Assembly (NCBI GenBank): GCA_010015675.1
Contig: ML976983.1
Location: forward strand, 1 to 64,000
Reading direction: 5' to 3'
Length of the DNA: 64,000 nucleotides
DNA from: Byssothecium circinans
Lineage: Eukaryota; Ascomycota; Dothideomycetes; Pleosporales; Massarinaceae
Shown here: piece after piece, positions 31,856 to 44,597 of the stretch
Layout: the number at the start of each line of letters is the position of its first letter
Position numbering within the stretch: position 1 is the first letter of the stretch
Position numbers and translations under genes: made by a program
Notes under the pieces: model-generated
Told to the model about the DNA's origin: nothing
What the model saw: only the letters and a program-made list of their open reading frames with translations
Databases searched by the model: none

Positions 31856-34141
31856 CTACACCTTTCGCCAATATGTGGATCCATAGCTTGGAGGATGTTG
31901 AGTCTCTTCGTCAGTTATATGCCATCCTTCAATGTTGGAATCGTCATCATTTGCATCTTCATCCAATATGATGTCAAGTCCTCTAATTCTCGCCAACTCT
32001 TCTTCATCAACCTCGGATCTCTCATCGCATGCTTCCTTTATTTGAAGACGGAGGCCCCATTCTCGCCATCGATCATTTTTTCCTCGAAGGTTGTTCTGTC
32101 TCAAAATCCTCCATGTCCAAAGGATAACTGTGCCATTCATTCAACCAATCCTCCATGCCTTTCGCCTCCGGCCAAACAGCCTCCCAGGCTAGTTCACAGA
32201 AATCCCAGTCATCACACCATATAAAGTGCTCTTCTAGATTCTTCTTGACAATTTTGGATACAGAATTTCTCCCGCGCACGCTAGCCTCGTGTATTCTAAC
32301 GTTATTGCTGGACATGTCTGCATGCATCCGCTCGCATATCCAATTTCGAGCGACACAGCTTTGAACAAAGCCAAAGGCATGTCCAAAAGATCCAGAATAG
32401 CAGCGAAGCTTGAGGTACTGGAAAGACGGTGCTATTTGTGGTCGAACTGCCCGATTGGCATCTAGAATGGTGCGGAAGATCGAGCAAGCTAGGCGTGCGT
32501 CTGTCGCACTGTTTATGAGGGCGGAGCGCATGCGTTTCTGTGCGTCCGCCTGGGCTGGTCCTTCTCGCTCCATGGCTAGCCCAATGCCTGCATCTTCGCT
32601 GTCTAGCACCACGCTCAGTCGTCCCATTCGTGTGAACGAACCCAAGGTGCGATATGCATTGACTTCCTCGGCTTCTCCCAGTAGTCTTTTTACAGTCAGC
32701 TTGAGATCTTCTAGTTTGGGGCAGCCTTTCTGAAGCTGTTCCAAGCTTTTGCCACTAAGCTGCTGTGGCAATGAAGTCTCCTGAGAGTTCCACCGTGGTT
32801 CTCAATGATCGTTGTGATCGTGTCTTCGTTGATTTTGTAGTGAAGATTGATTGTTTGCAGTGACGCAAGGGCGGAAATGAGCCCCTTAGCTTTCGCCGTG
32901 TCTTCTTTATCGTCATTATAGCGGAGTGAGAGGTGCCGGAGGGTTTGAAAGACGCCCCCTTCCGCCAAACATATCAAATCTTTCAACACATCTCTTTCTA
33001 CCAAAATGCGTAAATGAAGTGAGCTCAAGATGGAATAATCGATGTGCGAATCCCACCACTCAAGTCTTTGATGGAACAAATATGCCTCTCCCTTGAATGC
33101 GAGTTTGACGAGCTGGCTACGGGAATCCCGCTTGCGACTCTTCCTGTTCCTAAAAAACCCCTGCCACTCTGGACGGTCAGCTGGAATAGCTTGTAGTAGC
33201 CCAACAGAACCACACTCCCGCGGATACCATATCGTAGACGAACGCAACTTCGGTGCTAAACCCGCAACCATCTCTTCAATAGCTTCTTCGTTGTAGTCCA
33301 GCCTCCCTTCCTCATCGATAGGTACAGAAGCTACACATATACTGGTCAAAGATGGAGAGGTAACGAGCGCATACTCGTCGGCATCTATGTTGTGAAGATT
33401 GTCGTATCGTTGGTAGAGACTTCGTAGACTGAATGTGTTGACGTGAAGTTGATTGTGTAGCACATCCAGAATACAAAGAGGGACCTGATCAGTGGAAGCC
33501 CAGACAAAACATCTTAGTCCTGCACATGTACGGAGGAACCGTGCGAGTGGGACCCACGCTGTATTGCGAGATGCGTTGGACTCTGGTGTTATTATTGGTG
33601 AAGACCCTCTAAAGCCTTCTAGCGATGTTGGTGCTGTGAAAACGTCTTCGTCTTCATCGCTGTCGCCGTCGGAATCTTCGTCCCAGTCGATCTCGTTTGA
33701 AGGATTTAGTAAATACGACGGCATGCGAACCGGACCGTCTTCTCCTCTCATGCATCCTGTGGCCTTGATGCGCCGAATATGCCTGCTTCGCTCGCCCGGT
33801 TGGAGTATCTCGTGCCATCTCGATATCGATGTTTTAAGTTGTTCCATGGCAGACAGGCAGCGTTTCGAACGAATTGTTCTATCCGTACAAAATCACGAAC
33901 AACACTGCTTACTCGCCAACGAGAAGGCAAACGGGCTGTGCCGCCCAGGCTCATTGCCCACTAGATACTCGCAGATGTTCTCGGCGATAAGTAGCGGGAG
34001 ATCTTCGAACGCGGAGCCAGACAATCTGTTCGAAGCGGTTGTTGACGTGATGAGCTTGTTTATGGAAATATGTGGAGGTCGTTCGCTTCTTAAAGTCACC
34101 TCTGCTGGGAGAAGTCCTCTGCCTCTCTCAAGTGATATCAC
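31856..34141 (-). pseudogene. F-box/leucine-rich-type protein, broken
   Basis: An N-terminal F-box-like motif (FEDLPLLIAENICEYL) begins about 45 codons after the ATG at 34141. It is interrupted by TGA at 33895-33893 without change of frame. The following frame, to about 32780, has the irregular beta/alpha repeats of fungal F-box proteins (SRWHEILQPG, TCAGLRCFVW, FQTLRHLSLRYND). Near 32775 the coding frame shifts and continues as KSLEQLQKGCPKLEDLKL. Near 32090, at a run of six A bases, it shifts again into RWREWGLRLQIKEACDE. The acidic tail ends at 31856. One nonsense and two frame changes make it a pseudogene unless the short indels are assembly errors. F-box proteins are SCF ubiquitin-ligase adaptors. 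Confidence 0.82.
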
Positions 34142-34467
34142 CGCTTAGAATTGAACGTAGAGGGTGGAACCAAGGAATCAAGGTGCGACATCTAATTGCA
34201 GATGGCAAGGTGGCTGTGCTGCATTGAAGAAGGCTACAGCAATTATTGATTGGTAGTCAGCAGGGTCGCGAGCTTGCTGTGATTGGACTGACGTAAATAA
34301 CTATATGGGGCTGCATGCACCAAGGCTGGAGCGGGGCGGGATTGCAGTTTCAGCATCGCCATCCTGTTTTAACCCAGCCTTGTCTGTCCTCTTCATGCCA
34401 TTCTCCTCGTTCCTCACCAGACTTCGAGCGATGCATGCTCCCAACACGGTGAAACCCACCGAGAATC

Positions 34468-37400
34468 ATGTGTGACCCAGGAAGCATCGTGGGCGCGGTA
34501 TCATTAACACTGCAGATAGTCCAAAGACTGAAAACATACTACAACGAGTTTCGCTCTTTTCATAGCGACATCGACGCAGTGGTGACTCAATCCGAAAGAA
34601 TCGTATCGATTCTCAACGCACTTGAGAAACCGGTGCAAGGACTCTGGCGCGGCCGGGACGAACTATGTCAAGAAGTGAGAGCAAGCATAAGAGCATGCGA
34701 TGAAGCCCGACTGAAAGTGAAGGCACACCAGCAAAAATGCAGCGAATGCGATCTTCAGCCCGAGAATCTTCGGAAGAAACTGGTATTGGTGAAGACAAGA
34801 TGCTTATACCCTTTTCGAAAAGATACACTTGGGGATTTGCAAAGGCAGCTGGACCGGATGCTTGAGAATCTTCAAACGATAATTCAGGTGCTGCAAATGT
34901 AAGATTTTGGCAAACTGACATACTGTATAAGCTCTTCTGATGGTCGTACTTTAGTGATGCTTCGATGGAATTCCACGACAAAGCGAGCCGGAAAGCTTCC
35001 GAAATCCACAGCGAAATCACTCTCATCCGCCAGAGAGAGATTTGCCAAACACAGCTCCTTGAGGTCATAGGAAAACGTTCGGAAGAACAACTCGCGATTT
35101 CCATACAACAAGAATCGACGACGGAACGCTTGCTCCGCAATCAGAGCGCCGACCTGAAGTCATATGTCGAACATAGTATGCAAGGACTGCAAAACGATAT
35201 CGTACAACTGTGCAGAGGCGCTGGAACTTTTCCGGCACCTTCAATGGGTTCTGACTCATCCAAGAAAGGCTGGGGGAACAGCCAGCCAAGCAATCCTGCG
35301 AACGCACATGCATCAAAAAGAGCAAGGAACTCATGGGTCGCGCCTTTTCCTACTTGTACATGCACTAAGGCATCGCATAGATGCCAGACGCATTCAACGA
35401 GAAAATGGATATCCGCATTCTGGAGAGAAGAGAACGTACACCCACCGCCGTGTGCACTCGCTATGCTAGCACAGAAATCTACAACCGCTGGTCTTCGACT
35501 CCGCCTATGCCGTGGTACTCTCGGGTACCTAATTGAGGCTAACTGCATGTGGTCAACTTCATCGGTCTCTCCCACCATCATCGCCCGGAATATTGTGGCT
35601 TACGACAGCCCAGCATTTGCACTCTCAAGGTTATTCAGGTCGTATATAGACGACAAGCTCCGGCCTCCACACCTTACTTACGAGAAGCATGATCACGTGA
35701 TTACTGAGCTTACAGATTCTGTGTCATTGGTAGTACGGGCACTTCAAAGACTGTTGAAAGAGAGACGGGCGAGTGTACGTGATATCAATCCTTCAGGCGA
35801 GAACCTCGCTCACGTAAGTCATTTTCCATGTTTTCTCTCTCCCAATCAGCCTTTTTACAGTCTACTCCAGTAGGGCGATTATACATGCTACCTCTTACTA
35901 GACTGTGGTAGCCTAGATGCAGTCATTGACAAATGCAGACCCTCCTTCATGGGTTCGGTATTGCTCTTGGCCCACTTGGGCCCAGATTGCCTGGTTCCGA
36001 GGCGCATTTACATGAATGCTTTCTAAATACGGTGAACTTACTGAAAGCTATGGGCTACGATGTCAACGAGCGGAGCCAAGTAGGAGAGTGAGTTTGTAAC
36101 TTCCACCCTATCAGCCATGGCTAACAAGCCATACTACAGCACGCCTGTGGATGCATTTTTCAGAGGTCTCACCTTCGACTCGCCCACAGTAGAAGACGTC
36201 AACTCACTTGTCCAGAGGATACCGTGGAGGATCGCATTTAGAGATGTAGAATTTTCAACCCAATTTCTCTCCTGTAAGCGCATTGAGTTTTGGGATCAGG
36301 CTGAGACATCCAATGCCCGCCGCAATATGTATACCTGTTTCCTACCCGATGATGACCTAGGCTCTGGTGAGTCCACTAATAATGTAAATTTTCCTCTTGT
36401 TTAACAATCATAGATTGCGTTGATGGGCCATTACTACGAGCTGTGACTCAAAGATCGTCCCAGCAGCTTCGACAGATATTGGAAGCACGCATCAGCGATA
36501 GTAGTCTTGACGAAGCTCTTTTTCGAGCCATATCTTGGCCTGCTGGACTCGAAATGCTCCTTATATACCGATGCATTTACCAGTATGACGTGGAGTCCAT
36601 GGTCAAGAGAACCCTATTTTGGGTGGAGGGTGCAAATGTTAATGGTGACTCCTTAAGTATCCTAGTTCGACACATCGCCGAACTTAGCCATTTTTTTTGG
36701 TTGGCAGCAATCCAATCCGAAAGCGTAGAAATGATGAAAAGTATCGCAACAATCTTGTACGAGGAATTTCAGGCAAACGGTATGTTTCAACTAGGCAATG
36801 CAGTAGAAATAAGCAACACTGATTAGCTACACCGCTGCAAAAACATGTTGCTTAGGACTTTTACAATGCACCACGACATCCGCACGGGAGATCTTCGCTG
36901 ACTTCGATTTCACCACTTTAGGTATGCCGGACGGTAAAAGGCCACTTCTTGGCTCACCAATACCTGATTCATACTACAGCTCATTGCCCTACGTCCAGGA
37001 CTCTCTTCAATTCCATGTTGAATCCTATATCGTAGCGCTAGACGCGGCTCAGGCGCTCTTCGACGCTGGATTCAAAAACCTCGATATCAACAACCCACAC
37101 ACGGGCACACCGCTTTGGATCCATGCATCGAACGCCGATATCCGAGAGAGCAATTATTTCGAGGTTTTGGAATGGTTCATCGCACATGGCGCTAAGCTTG
37201 ATGCTGTGCATCCCGTCTGGAAGACTATGCCCGTGCATCTCATTGCGGAAAAGGCCGCCCTGCTGGCGCTACGGGACTCGGATGCAATTGCCCTCACGAT
37301 GATGGACTATTTGTTCCCGACAGAGGAGACGGCGACTGGCACTACTTCATGTACGCGCGATTTCTTGCACACCATTTTTGGAACGGGACAGACAGACGGC

Positions 37401-38051
37401 TGTGTTTGTTTGTGCACTCCTCATGGCTGCAATGTAATCAGTTCCGCTTTGAAGGTCGCACACCATCAAACACACTCGATCGCTCAAACGGATGTGCTGT
37501 ATCGGTTGAAGAAAACATTACGTACGATTGTCGAACTCATTCCATCGGCACTCATGGCGGAAACGTGGGTTTGTAGCTCAATCGTGCGAGGAATGACATT
37601 CGAGGCATTGGACTTAACACATACCTGTCACGAACATAATCACCGTATCCACCACCCTATGACTAGAGTATCGCCCAACAACCCTTACTCTACGAAAGAG
37701 ATATTGGACATCCAATTCGTGGAACAACAAGACATCATTCTCTTTGAGGATCTACTGGATGAGTTCTATCTTGCTTGGAAGGATTGGGAGGGATCTGTCA
37801 CGGACTTTGTCGATGGCTACTGGACTGCACGGATGGAGGAAGTTCTGGAAGAGCGCAATAGCTGTGAAAGGATCGAGGAAGTGGAAAGGCTAGCTGAGGT
37901 TGGCGTGTTAGTCAAAACTTGTGAGCTTAAGCAAGTTGAAGAGAGAACGGTCTATCCTTATGAGAGAGGAACACGAGAGTGGTTTGAGTCCAAGCTTGGA
38001 GTGATATTAGATGGGACATACAAAGGTGACGAAAGGTTTTGGAGGTGTTGA
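34468..38051 (+). CDS. Fungal STAND N-terminal-domain protein without a visible NTPase; frameshift near 36840
   Basis: Exons 34468-34898, 34955-35813, 35939-36087, 36140-36366 and 36414-36779 or -36826 join in phase. The start (MCDPGSIVGAVSLTLQIVQRL) and the helical, heptad-like region after it are typical of the N-terminal domain of fungal STAND/NLR-like proteins. A middle block carries AQKSTTAGLRLRLC and NIVAYDSPAFALSRLF, also seen in such proteins, but no Walker A motif follows. The C-terminal part has ankyrin-like helices (ALFDAGFKNLDINNPHTGTP, FIAHGAKLDAVHP). Around 36835-36845 the frame must change, at a run of five A bases; 36840-38051 then stays open to the end. This may be one base of sequencing error or a real lesion. 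Confidence 0.72.
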
Positions 38052-38279
38052 GCCGCAGAAACGAAATCAATTGAGTCGTGCGAACCATGTACAGGAGCGA
38101 GGTTAAAAGCCTCAAAGACTATTTGGTCATAAGTGACAAGTTTAATATATACAAGAACATAACGAATAGCAGCAGCAGCGTAGGCGTAGCCACCTCATCT
38201 CCTTTCTCTTCCTCCTCCCGAACTTTTCACCCATCACATCCAATCCTAACCCCGAAGCTCACTTCACAACGAAGAGCAT

Positions 38280-40640
38280 TTACTGAGCAGCGCCAGAGGC
38301 TGTAGGCCTAACCCTAGTCTGCAGCGTGCAAGGCGTGCTTTGCGCTGCCGCAACGCCACCCAGAACACCAGCAGCCGAGCCCGAAGGCCTCGGTCCACCA
38401 AAGCCAAAACCACCAGTGGGACGAGCACCACCAAATCCGCCAGTAGGACAGGGACGACCCCAGTTAAAGCCACCGGTAGGACGTCCATGGCCCCATCCGT
38501 GCTTGAAGCCACCAGTAGGGCGAGGACGGTCATCGAAGCCGAAAGCTTGAGGGAAAACACCGTAGCCGGAAGGACGCGCGCCGCTACCGGGATGACCTTT
38601 GTGGGTCTTACCGCCCTTATGACCCTTGTGACCAGTAGGGAATGGGAAGCCGGATGGGAAAGTCGGAGGAAAGGGGAAGGGAGGTGTTCCAGAGCCGGAG
38701 GGGAACGCTGGGAGAGCGCTGTTGGATGGGACTTCAGGAACTTCAGGGCTTTCAGGGACTTCAGGAGTTTCAGGGAGGTCGGTGGACTCTGAGTCGGAGC
38801 CGGTGCAGGTGGTAGAGGCCGAGGGAGCAGCAGAAGGCTTGGGTTGCTCTTCTTGAGGAGCAGAGGTAGGAACGGAAGTCTTAGTGGGCTTGGCTGAAGG
38901 GGCGGAAGAGGCTACAGTGGTTTCTCCCGACCCGGAGGTGGGCTCAAGGATGATGGTTGGAGATGCTGCAGGGGGGGAAGAAGCAGCTGGCGTGGTCGTA
39001 GCACCTGAAGAAGCAATGACAAAGCTTGGGAGTCCGGAGCTGGAGGCCTGGGGAGCAGGAGCGACGGCAGATGTCGGGGCTTGGGAGGGAGTAGCGGCAG
39101 CGGAGGGGGAAACACTAACGTCCTTCACACCAGTCGACGAGGAAGCTGGAGCAGCGGCAGAAGAAGGCGAAGCGGGAGCCGGAGATGACGAGTTTCCAGA
39201 AGATGCAGAACCGTCCAAGCTCATGCAAGCGAAGGAGATGGCAGAGACGGCGGCGTTGGACCGGCCAGCAGAAGCCTTAAGATCCCAAGCCATATCCACG
39301 TACGGCCAGCAGACCTTTCCAGTGCCCATGGTAACAATGTCACCGGCAACGTAAACATCAGTTTTCTTGACCGGTTCGCCGACCTTCTCGCCCTTGTTGA
39401 CAAGCTGGAAGAAGGATCCGGAGAAAGCTCCCTCGCATCCGAAAGCAATGAGGGGGCAGTTGGGGCTCGCAATCTCCTCGTAGGTGACGAGTGCGTTGGT
39501 GCTGTCAAAGGCAGCGACGTGAGCATTGGAGCGGTCAGCAGTACCGGTGGTGATCCAGTTCACTTGGTCGTCACCGGAACCACCGAGGGTGCTTGTGGCC
39601 TGCTCGCCAACGAGGGTCTTCTTGTCGGAGAAACGGGCGATGGCGACATTGCGGTTGGCAGTGCGGTTGACAGAATGCGTGTAAGGCTTGCCAAGCCAGT
39701 CGTTTGTAGAAAGATCCTTTGCGCCCTTGGACACCCACGTCAAGATATATTCGTTACTATCAACCATGCGAGCAAGACTGCTGTAGGATCCGCTCGTTCC
39801 ACCGAGTGCTTCGTTGCTAGCACCGTTGGTGACGTTCTCATTCGAGACCTTAACACCGCGCATGCTCTGCGTCTCCGTATTGAGCCAGATGTTACCCTGA
39901 TCCTCAGCGCAGACACTAGCGTAGGGCGGGGCATCGGCAGCCTCGAGGGCAAGACCGGTGTTGTGGGAGCAGCCGAAACCGTCGCTAGTAGCGCCAGCGA
40001 TCTTTTCAAGAGTACCAGAGTCGGAAACGTATTGGACGGTATCACCGAAATGTCCAGATGCAGAGCCATCGTAGGCAGTTACGACAAAGTAGGCACCGTA
40101 CTTTTTCGCGGTCTCGGAGTAGACGAGATCACCGTTCAGATCTGGAGATGAAGTATGGCCGGAACTGCCCTCAACGGTAGGTCCGCCGAGCCAAGTCTTC
40201 CAGGTCTGCTTTCCGGACGTGTAACGGTAGAGTACTGCAACGGGGGTGCTGCCTGGAGGGGCGTTGGCGGTGCCGGAGGGCACAGGTTCGTTGGTGAGAA
40301 GAGCAAAACCGTCATTGTGGGCGACCAGTCCTCCAGCCTCTTTGGCGCCGGTTATGGTGACTTTTTCGCCGACAGCTGAGAACGTGGAAGGGTCGACTTG
40401 TTGAACGTGGACATTGACATCAGACGAGTCGAGGTAGGCAAGGTAGGCAGACTTGCGATCGGGAGAAACGGAAAATGGAGTCCGGCGATGTTTAGGGTAT
40501 CCGGTCCAGTAGGCCTCCTTGACGGGGTTGAACTTTGCGGAGAGGGTGAGCGCTCCAACGTGAGTCTCAAGGTTGCTCTCCGACAAAGCTGCCGACGCCG
40601 CAGCGGAGAAAAGGGAAAGAATGAAAGTCGAATACAACAT
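38280..40640 (-). CDS. Secreted protein with beta-propeller-like ectodomain and PTGGF repeats
   Basis: Single exon, 786 aa. A signal peptide (FILSLFSAAASAAL) is followed by about 450 residues of repetitive beta-strand-like sequence (for example NVHVQQVDPSTF, NEYILTWVSKG, VNWITTGTADRSN). I read this as propeller-like, without naming a family. Then come about 170 residues rich in Ser/Pro/Ala/Thr, likely O-glycosylated, and a PEVPE stretch. The C-terminal tail has GHKGHKGGKTHKGH and repeated PTGGF/RPTGGF units. No GPI signal is apparent. The layout suggests a secreted or wall-associated protein. The opposite-strand frames in this GC-rich segment are shadows. Confidence 0.8.
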   Translation of the reverse strand: MLYSTFILSLFSAAASAALSESNLETHVGALTLSAKFNPVKEAYWTGYPKHRRTPFSVSPDRKSAYLAYLDSSDVNVHVQQVDPSTFSAVGEKVTITGAKEAGGLVAHNDGFALLTNEPVPSGTANAPPGSTPVAVLYRYTSGKQTWKTWLGGPTVEGSSGHTSSPDLNGDLVYSETAKKYGAYFVVTAYDGSASGHFGDTVQYVSDSGTLEKIAGATSDGFGCSHNTGLALEAADAPPYASVCAEDQGNIWLNTETQSMRGVKVSNENVTNGASNEALGGTSGSYSSLARMVDSNEYILTWVSKGAKDLSTNDWLGKPYTHSVNRTANRNVAIARFSDKKTLVGEQATSTLGGSGDDQVNWITTGTADRSNAHVAAFDSTNALVTYEEIASPNCPLIAFGCEGAFSGSFFQLVNKGEKVGEPVKKTDVYVAGDIVTMGTGKVCWPYVDMAWDLKASAGRSNAAVSAISFACMSLDGSASSGNSSSPAPASPSSAAAPASSSTGVKDVSVSPSAAATPSQAPTSAVAPAPQASSSGLPSFVIASSGATTTPAASSPPAASPTIILEPTSGSGETTVASSAPSAKPTKTSVPTSAPQEEQPKPSAAPSASTTCTGSDSESTDLPETPEVPESPEVPEVPSNSALPAFPSGSGTPPFPFPPTFPSGFPFPTGHKGHKGGKTHKGHPGSGARPSGYGVFPQAFGFDDRPRPTGGFKHGWGHGRPTGGFNWGRPCPTGGFGGARPTGGFGFGGPRPSGSAAGVLGGVAAAQSTPCTLQTRVRPTASGAAQ

Positions 40641-41212
40641 GTTGCAGTCGGGTCAGATGTTCAGATGAAAGTTCGAAACGGTAAACACACCTCAGGGGGT
40701 GGATAGAACGAGTGAATGAAACGCACGACCAGCGAACCAAAAGAGTGACGAAGAACGGAAGTCTTTTTCAAAAGCCCGTGAAGAGGAAGTTTGGGGAAAA
40801 GGAAAGGGAGCGAAACATATAAACGCCTGTCAAATGAGATATCATCAGTTTCGCATCAATGCCAATCCAATCCCGCGGTCCTGGTCTGATCAGTGGGCAA
40901 TTCCAATGTGGATGCGCTGCCGTATGTTTATTGACCAAGTGGAGTCGGAACATTTCATCTCCACTTTCATTCTTGAAAACCAGGGCCATCAGTGGTGGAA
41001 TCGGCGAAACGGTTGAAGCGAAATTGCACACATGTTTCAAGACGTTTGACTAGCCCGGGCCAACCGATAATCTCACGTGACTTACCGCTTCGGCCAGTAC
41101 ATGTCCTCCTGCGTGGCGTGTCTAGACCCCAAAATTGTTATCCCGTCCCGCAATGCAACATACTTCGCACCTACAATCACCATGGACCTGCCCAGATGGC
41201 TTGGCTCACCAG

Positions 41213-43341
41213 TCACGCAATTTCTAGCTCCTGCTCATCTGCGTTGCGAAAAGCTTCCATGCCGGCGGAAAAGGTTCCCAATCTCTCGTAGACTGTTGTT
41301 GCACTGCTTTGGGGGATCGAGACTCCAAGCACAAGACCTGAGATCCAGCTATCAAAGCGAGCGACGCCTAAGCAGAGGACAGAAATTTTGAAGTCGGCTG
41401 GTTTGTCGCCGCATTGAGCTCTTCGGACCGTCTTCTGTGCAGACTCGAATGAATTCATCTCATCCTCGACCAGGAGACAATCGTGCGAAAGGGTGAGAGT
41501 GCTCACGCCTCTGATGGCTAATGTGTACTCCCACATGCCGTCTCTCTGCATGGATGAGAGCATCGCACAAATGGCGGGTGCGCGAAGGGTAATGCGGGAG
41601 TCTGAGACGGCGCCGAGAGGATTCAGCCCAGTGGCAGTTGTAAATGAAGAGACTAGGGATACTGTTGGTGTGAATATCTCATGGTCATCATCGTCAAAGC
41701 TGTCGTACGCGATCGGAGTATTCAAGCTCGCCCACGAAAATGAAGGGGCGCGATACTTCTGGAGTGCAAGGTAATGGGCGTCCGGCATTGTGGTCAAGGA
41801 CGTGGACCACAGTAGATCGGGGGATAAATTATCCTCCCAAATACCGGCTATATATGCTGAGCCAGTGGCTTTTCGGATCTTGCTAGCTATTCCAGAGATG
41901 GCGGGCAACTTGTCAGCGGGTACGGTAAGATCTCTTTGAGAGTACTGCTCAACGATCCGATGCCAGGCATCCCAAATTGCTCTATGGTTTCTCACCGACT
42001 TGGCAATCGCTTTAGGTATCAGTGCAGGTGTTGTAGGATACGTTTTACGCGCTGGTGCGCATTCGCATCGATAGGAAGTTTTGCATTCGAAGAGCAATTC
42101 TGTATCCGTGTAATGCAGAACCCTCGTGCTCAGCACGTGCTCTTGTAGCGCCCAAGCTCGCGTCGCTAGCCGTCCCAAAGGCTTCGCGGGTTCTGCTTCA
42201 CTGACAGCTGGATGGTGATCTTCCACTTTTCTTGCTCGTGCTGCAAGCTCTTTTCCAGTTGTATTTTGATAGTTCAGTATGATTCCTTTTCGTCGATCTC
42301 GCAGACATCGCGCAGTGCCGTCTCCAGAGCTAGTTGCTGAAATAGTCACGTAGCTGTTCTCGTATATGCCGCCCATTTTTGCTGACTCGGTTTCCCAGTC
42401 GCGAACCGAGTCTTGAATGATGCAGAGTGAATCTATCCAAATGTAGCGCAGACCAAGCTGTCGTACAATGATCACCGCATCTTGGAAGAGTGGCGGTAGA
42501 AGATCGAAGTCAATGTTCGCCGCAAGTTTCATCCAGTTCGATTTGGTAGCCGTGAGCGTCGGTCCTGAGCCCCAACAATGTGAAAGAGCAGCGTATTCGA
42601 ATGACTTGCCTTGCGTATCGATCAGACGAATAGGTTCAGTCATTCGTCCAACATTGAGCAGACGCTTAGGCGCTGACGCTAATGACCTTGAGGGCAACTT
42701 GCAAGCTCCGTGCTTGGGGTTTGTTAAGCAATCTTGGATGCATCGGCGGGCAAAGTTGAATGTATCATCCGAGCCAGAGTTCGATGGGATGTGATGCGCT
42801 GTACCAAGTGTAGGCCACGGTGCGCGAGAAGCTGGGAGTTGTTAGGCAGGTATCGTGGGGATAGAAGCAGTTGCATGTGCTATGAGCTATTTCCCGGAAA
42901 CTCTTGCATATCAAAACGGGCGAAGATTTGGTCGTTCCCTCTCGTGTTTAAGAGGAGATTCCTACCTGAGCCCGCATAAATCTCTATGCTTTCGCCCCTC
43001 CATCTATCCTCATCAACCTGGACCTTAATAGTCCCTTTCTCTTTCAAATCAACATTCACTCTTTGTCGCGCTCCTCTCCAACCATTTGAAAAGGCATCCA
43101 AGGCCTGGCAAAGCACGTTGCAAAACCTGCATCCGCCTTCTTTAGGGTCTTTTGTCTTCGCCAATTCGAATGCGTCCAGTACCAGGGACAAGCTTGCCAA
43201 AGCATCTTTCTCCGACTCAGCACTGTACGCCGAGCTAGCATGTCCCCGCGGGTCCAAGTTGTGGCATATTCGACACGGCTTGCGGCGATTCTGACCAGAA
43301 GATTGACGTTGCGTCTGCCGAAGCGTTTTACGTAGCGGCAT
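41213..43341 (-). CDS. HET-domain (heterokaryon incompatibility) protein
   Basis: Exon 2 runs 42831-41213 after a CCTAAC branch and CCCAG acceptor. Exon 1 begins at ATG 43341 and reaches about 42915; the donor between them is not clear because no good GT consensus is present. The N-terminus has a CRICHNL and GGCRFCNVLC cysteine pair. The HET core is EYAALSHCWG, LRYIWIDSLCIIQD, NSYVTISATSS, RAWALQEHVLSTRVLHYTDT and ADKLPAISGIA. The C-terminal half is beta-rich. HET proteins induce cell death upon recognition of non-self. Unlike the HET gene at 22.8 kb no stop is seen in the large exon, so this one is probably functional. Confidence 0.88.
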
Positions 43342-44597
43342 GGCCCCTTTTTACATTCATAACCCGAGAGGTAAAAAAGCAGCTTATGCCAATTCAGGAT
43401 GTTCTTGGGCAGGCGATGAGGCTGGATCAGAAGCAATGTATTCGCGATGGTGACGTCGATTGGAGAGAGTTAGGCCGCCAGTCAGCTCTCGGTCCTACCT
43501 TTCTCCATACGGTTACATAAGATGCATTAGCGCGCATTGTTAGTTTGAAACGGTGGCGCTGCGGCTGAACACTTTCCCACTCAACATTCCCCATGGTCGC
43601 CGCCGCGAATCGCCGTTCGACAAGAATCTCAAAACGAAAATTGGGGGCGCTTTCCTCGGCGACTGCGCGTTGTGGAGAGAGAACAGATCTCACTGGCGCG
43701 ATCATTTCACTGACCGGAACATGTTTAATCAATGCCCAGTGGCCTGCTTCGGGGCTGCACGAGGGCGGTAAAGGCCAAGGCTACAGACGAGGTGGCGTCA
43801 ATGCGACTTTAGAGGGCTGAGTCGGTGAGCTGAATAATGAAATGCGGGGGCAGACATTCGATAATCTACCAGAGGGATTTTGTCTTGAAGACTTGATCGG
43901 CCAAATATCTCAACACTCATGGGTCCCCAAAACGCCCGGCTGGCCCCATCACCTTCACTCACATGCTTCTATAAATGCATGTGTCAGCCTGCAGGAACAC
44001 AAAAACCAACCATCCAGGTACCAGGGCCAGCCTCCTCACTCCGAACCGAATAGAGTGTCATCCTCCTCTGATTGGACCACACGTTTCGTGTTCAACCGCC
44101 CCAAAACCATGAAAGCGAAACACGAATAGATAGTGGCTCGTGCAGATCGATCTTCTCGCTTTCTCTTCCTTTTCCATGGATAGGTGGTCCGGGTGGTCCA
44201 GCCGTACGCGGCTGCGTGGTCGAGAGCTGCTCTGCGCTGGTTCTGGTCGGTATGCGGGCGATGTTATTGGTTTTTACGGGGCGCTAGAGTGAGGTGACTA
44301 GAGAATGGCTGCAGAACGTTTATGAGTTTGTGGAGGCTGGAAGCTTGGTGCTCGTGTTGTTTATTTGGCTTGCCTGCTAGTCCGGGCAGGCAGCAGATGA
44401 AGAGCTGGAGGCCGCATACTTACTTAAAGCCTCAAGATTTCCGCATATCAGAGAACTCCTTTTTCAACTCTTTACTCGAGTCTCACAATCACTGCCTGAG
44501 CCTACAGTCGTTTAGTCCGCATACAAAAGTCTTTCGTTCATCGCCATCTACCTGTACCATTGTCGCTCTTCGAATACCACTCCACGACACCATCACA
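43342..44597. other. Intergenic, no gene seen
   Basis: 1.25 kb between the divergent HET gene and the Cys-rich GPI-type gene. Short frames lack motifs; TC-rich sequence precedes ATG 44598. It must contain both promoters. Confidence 0.4.

Noticed and set aside
38326..40151. Several long plus-strand frames across 38.3-40.2 kb.
   Set aside because: GC-rich, repetitive opposite strand of the secreted-protein gene; products are low complexity without signal or domain.
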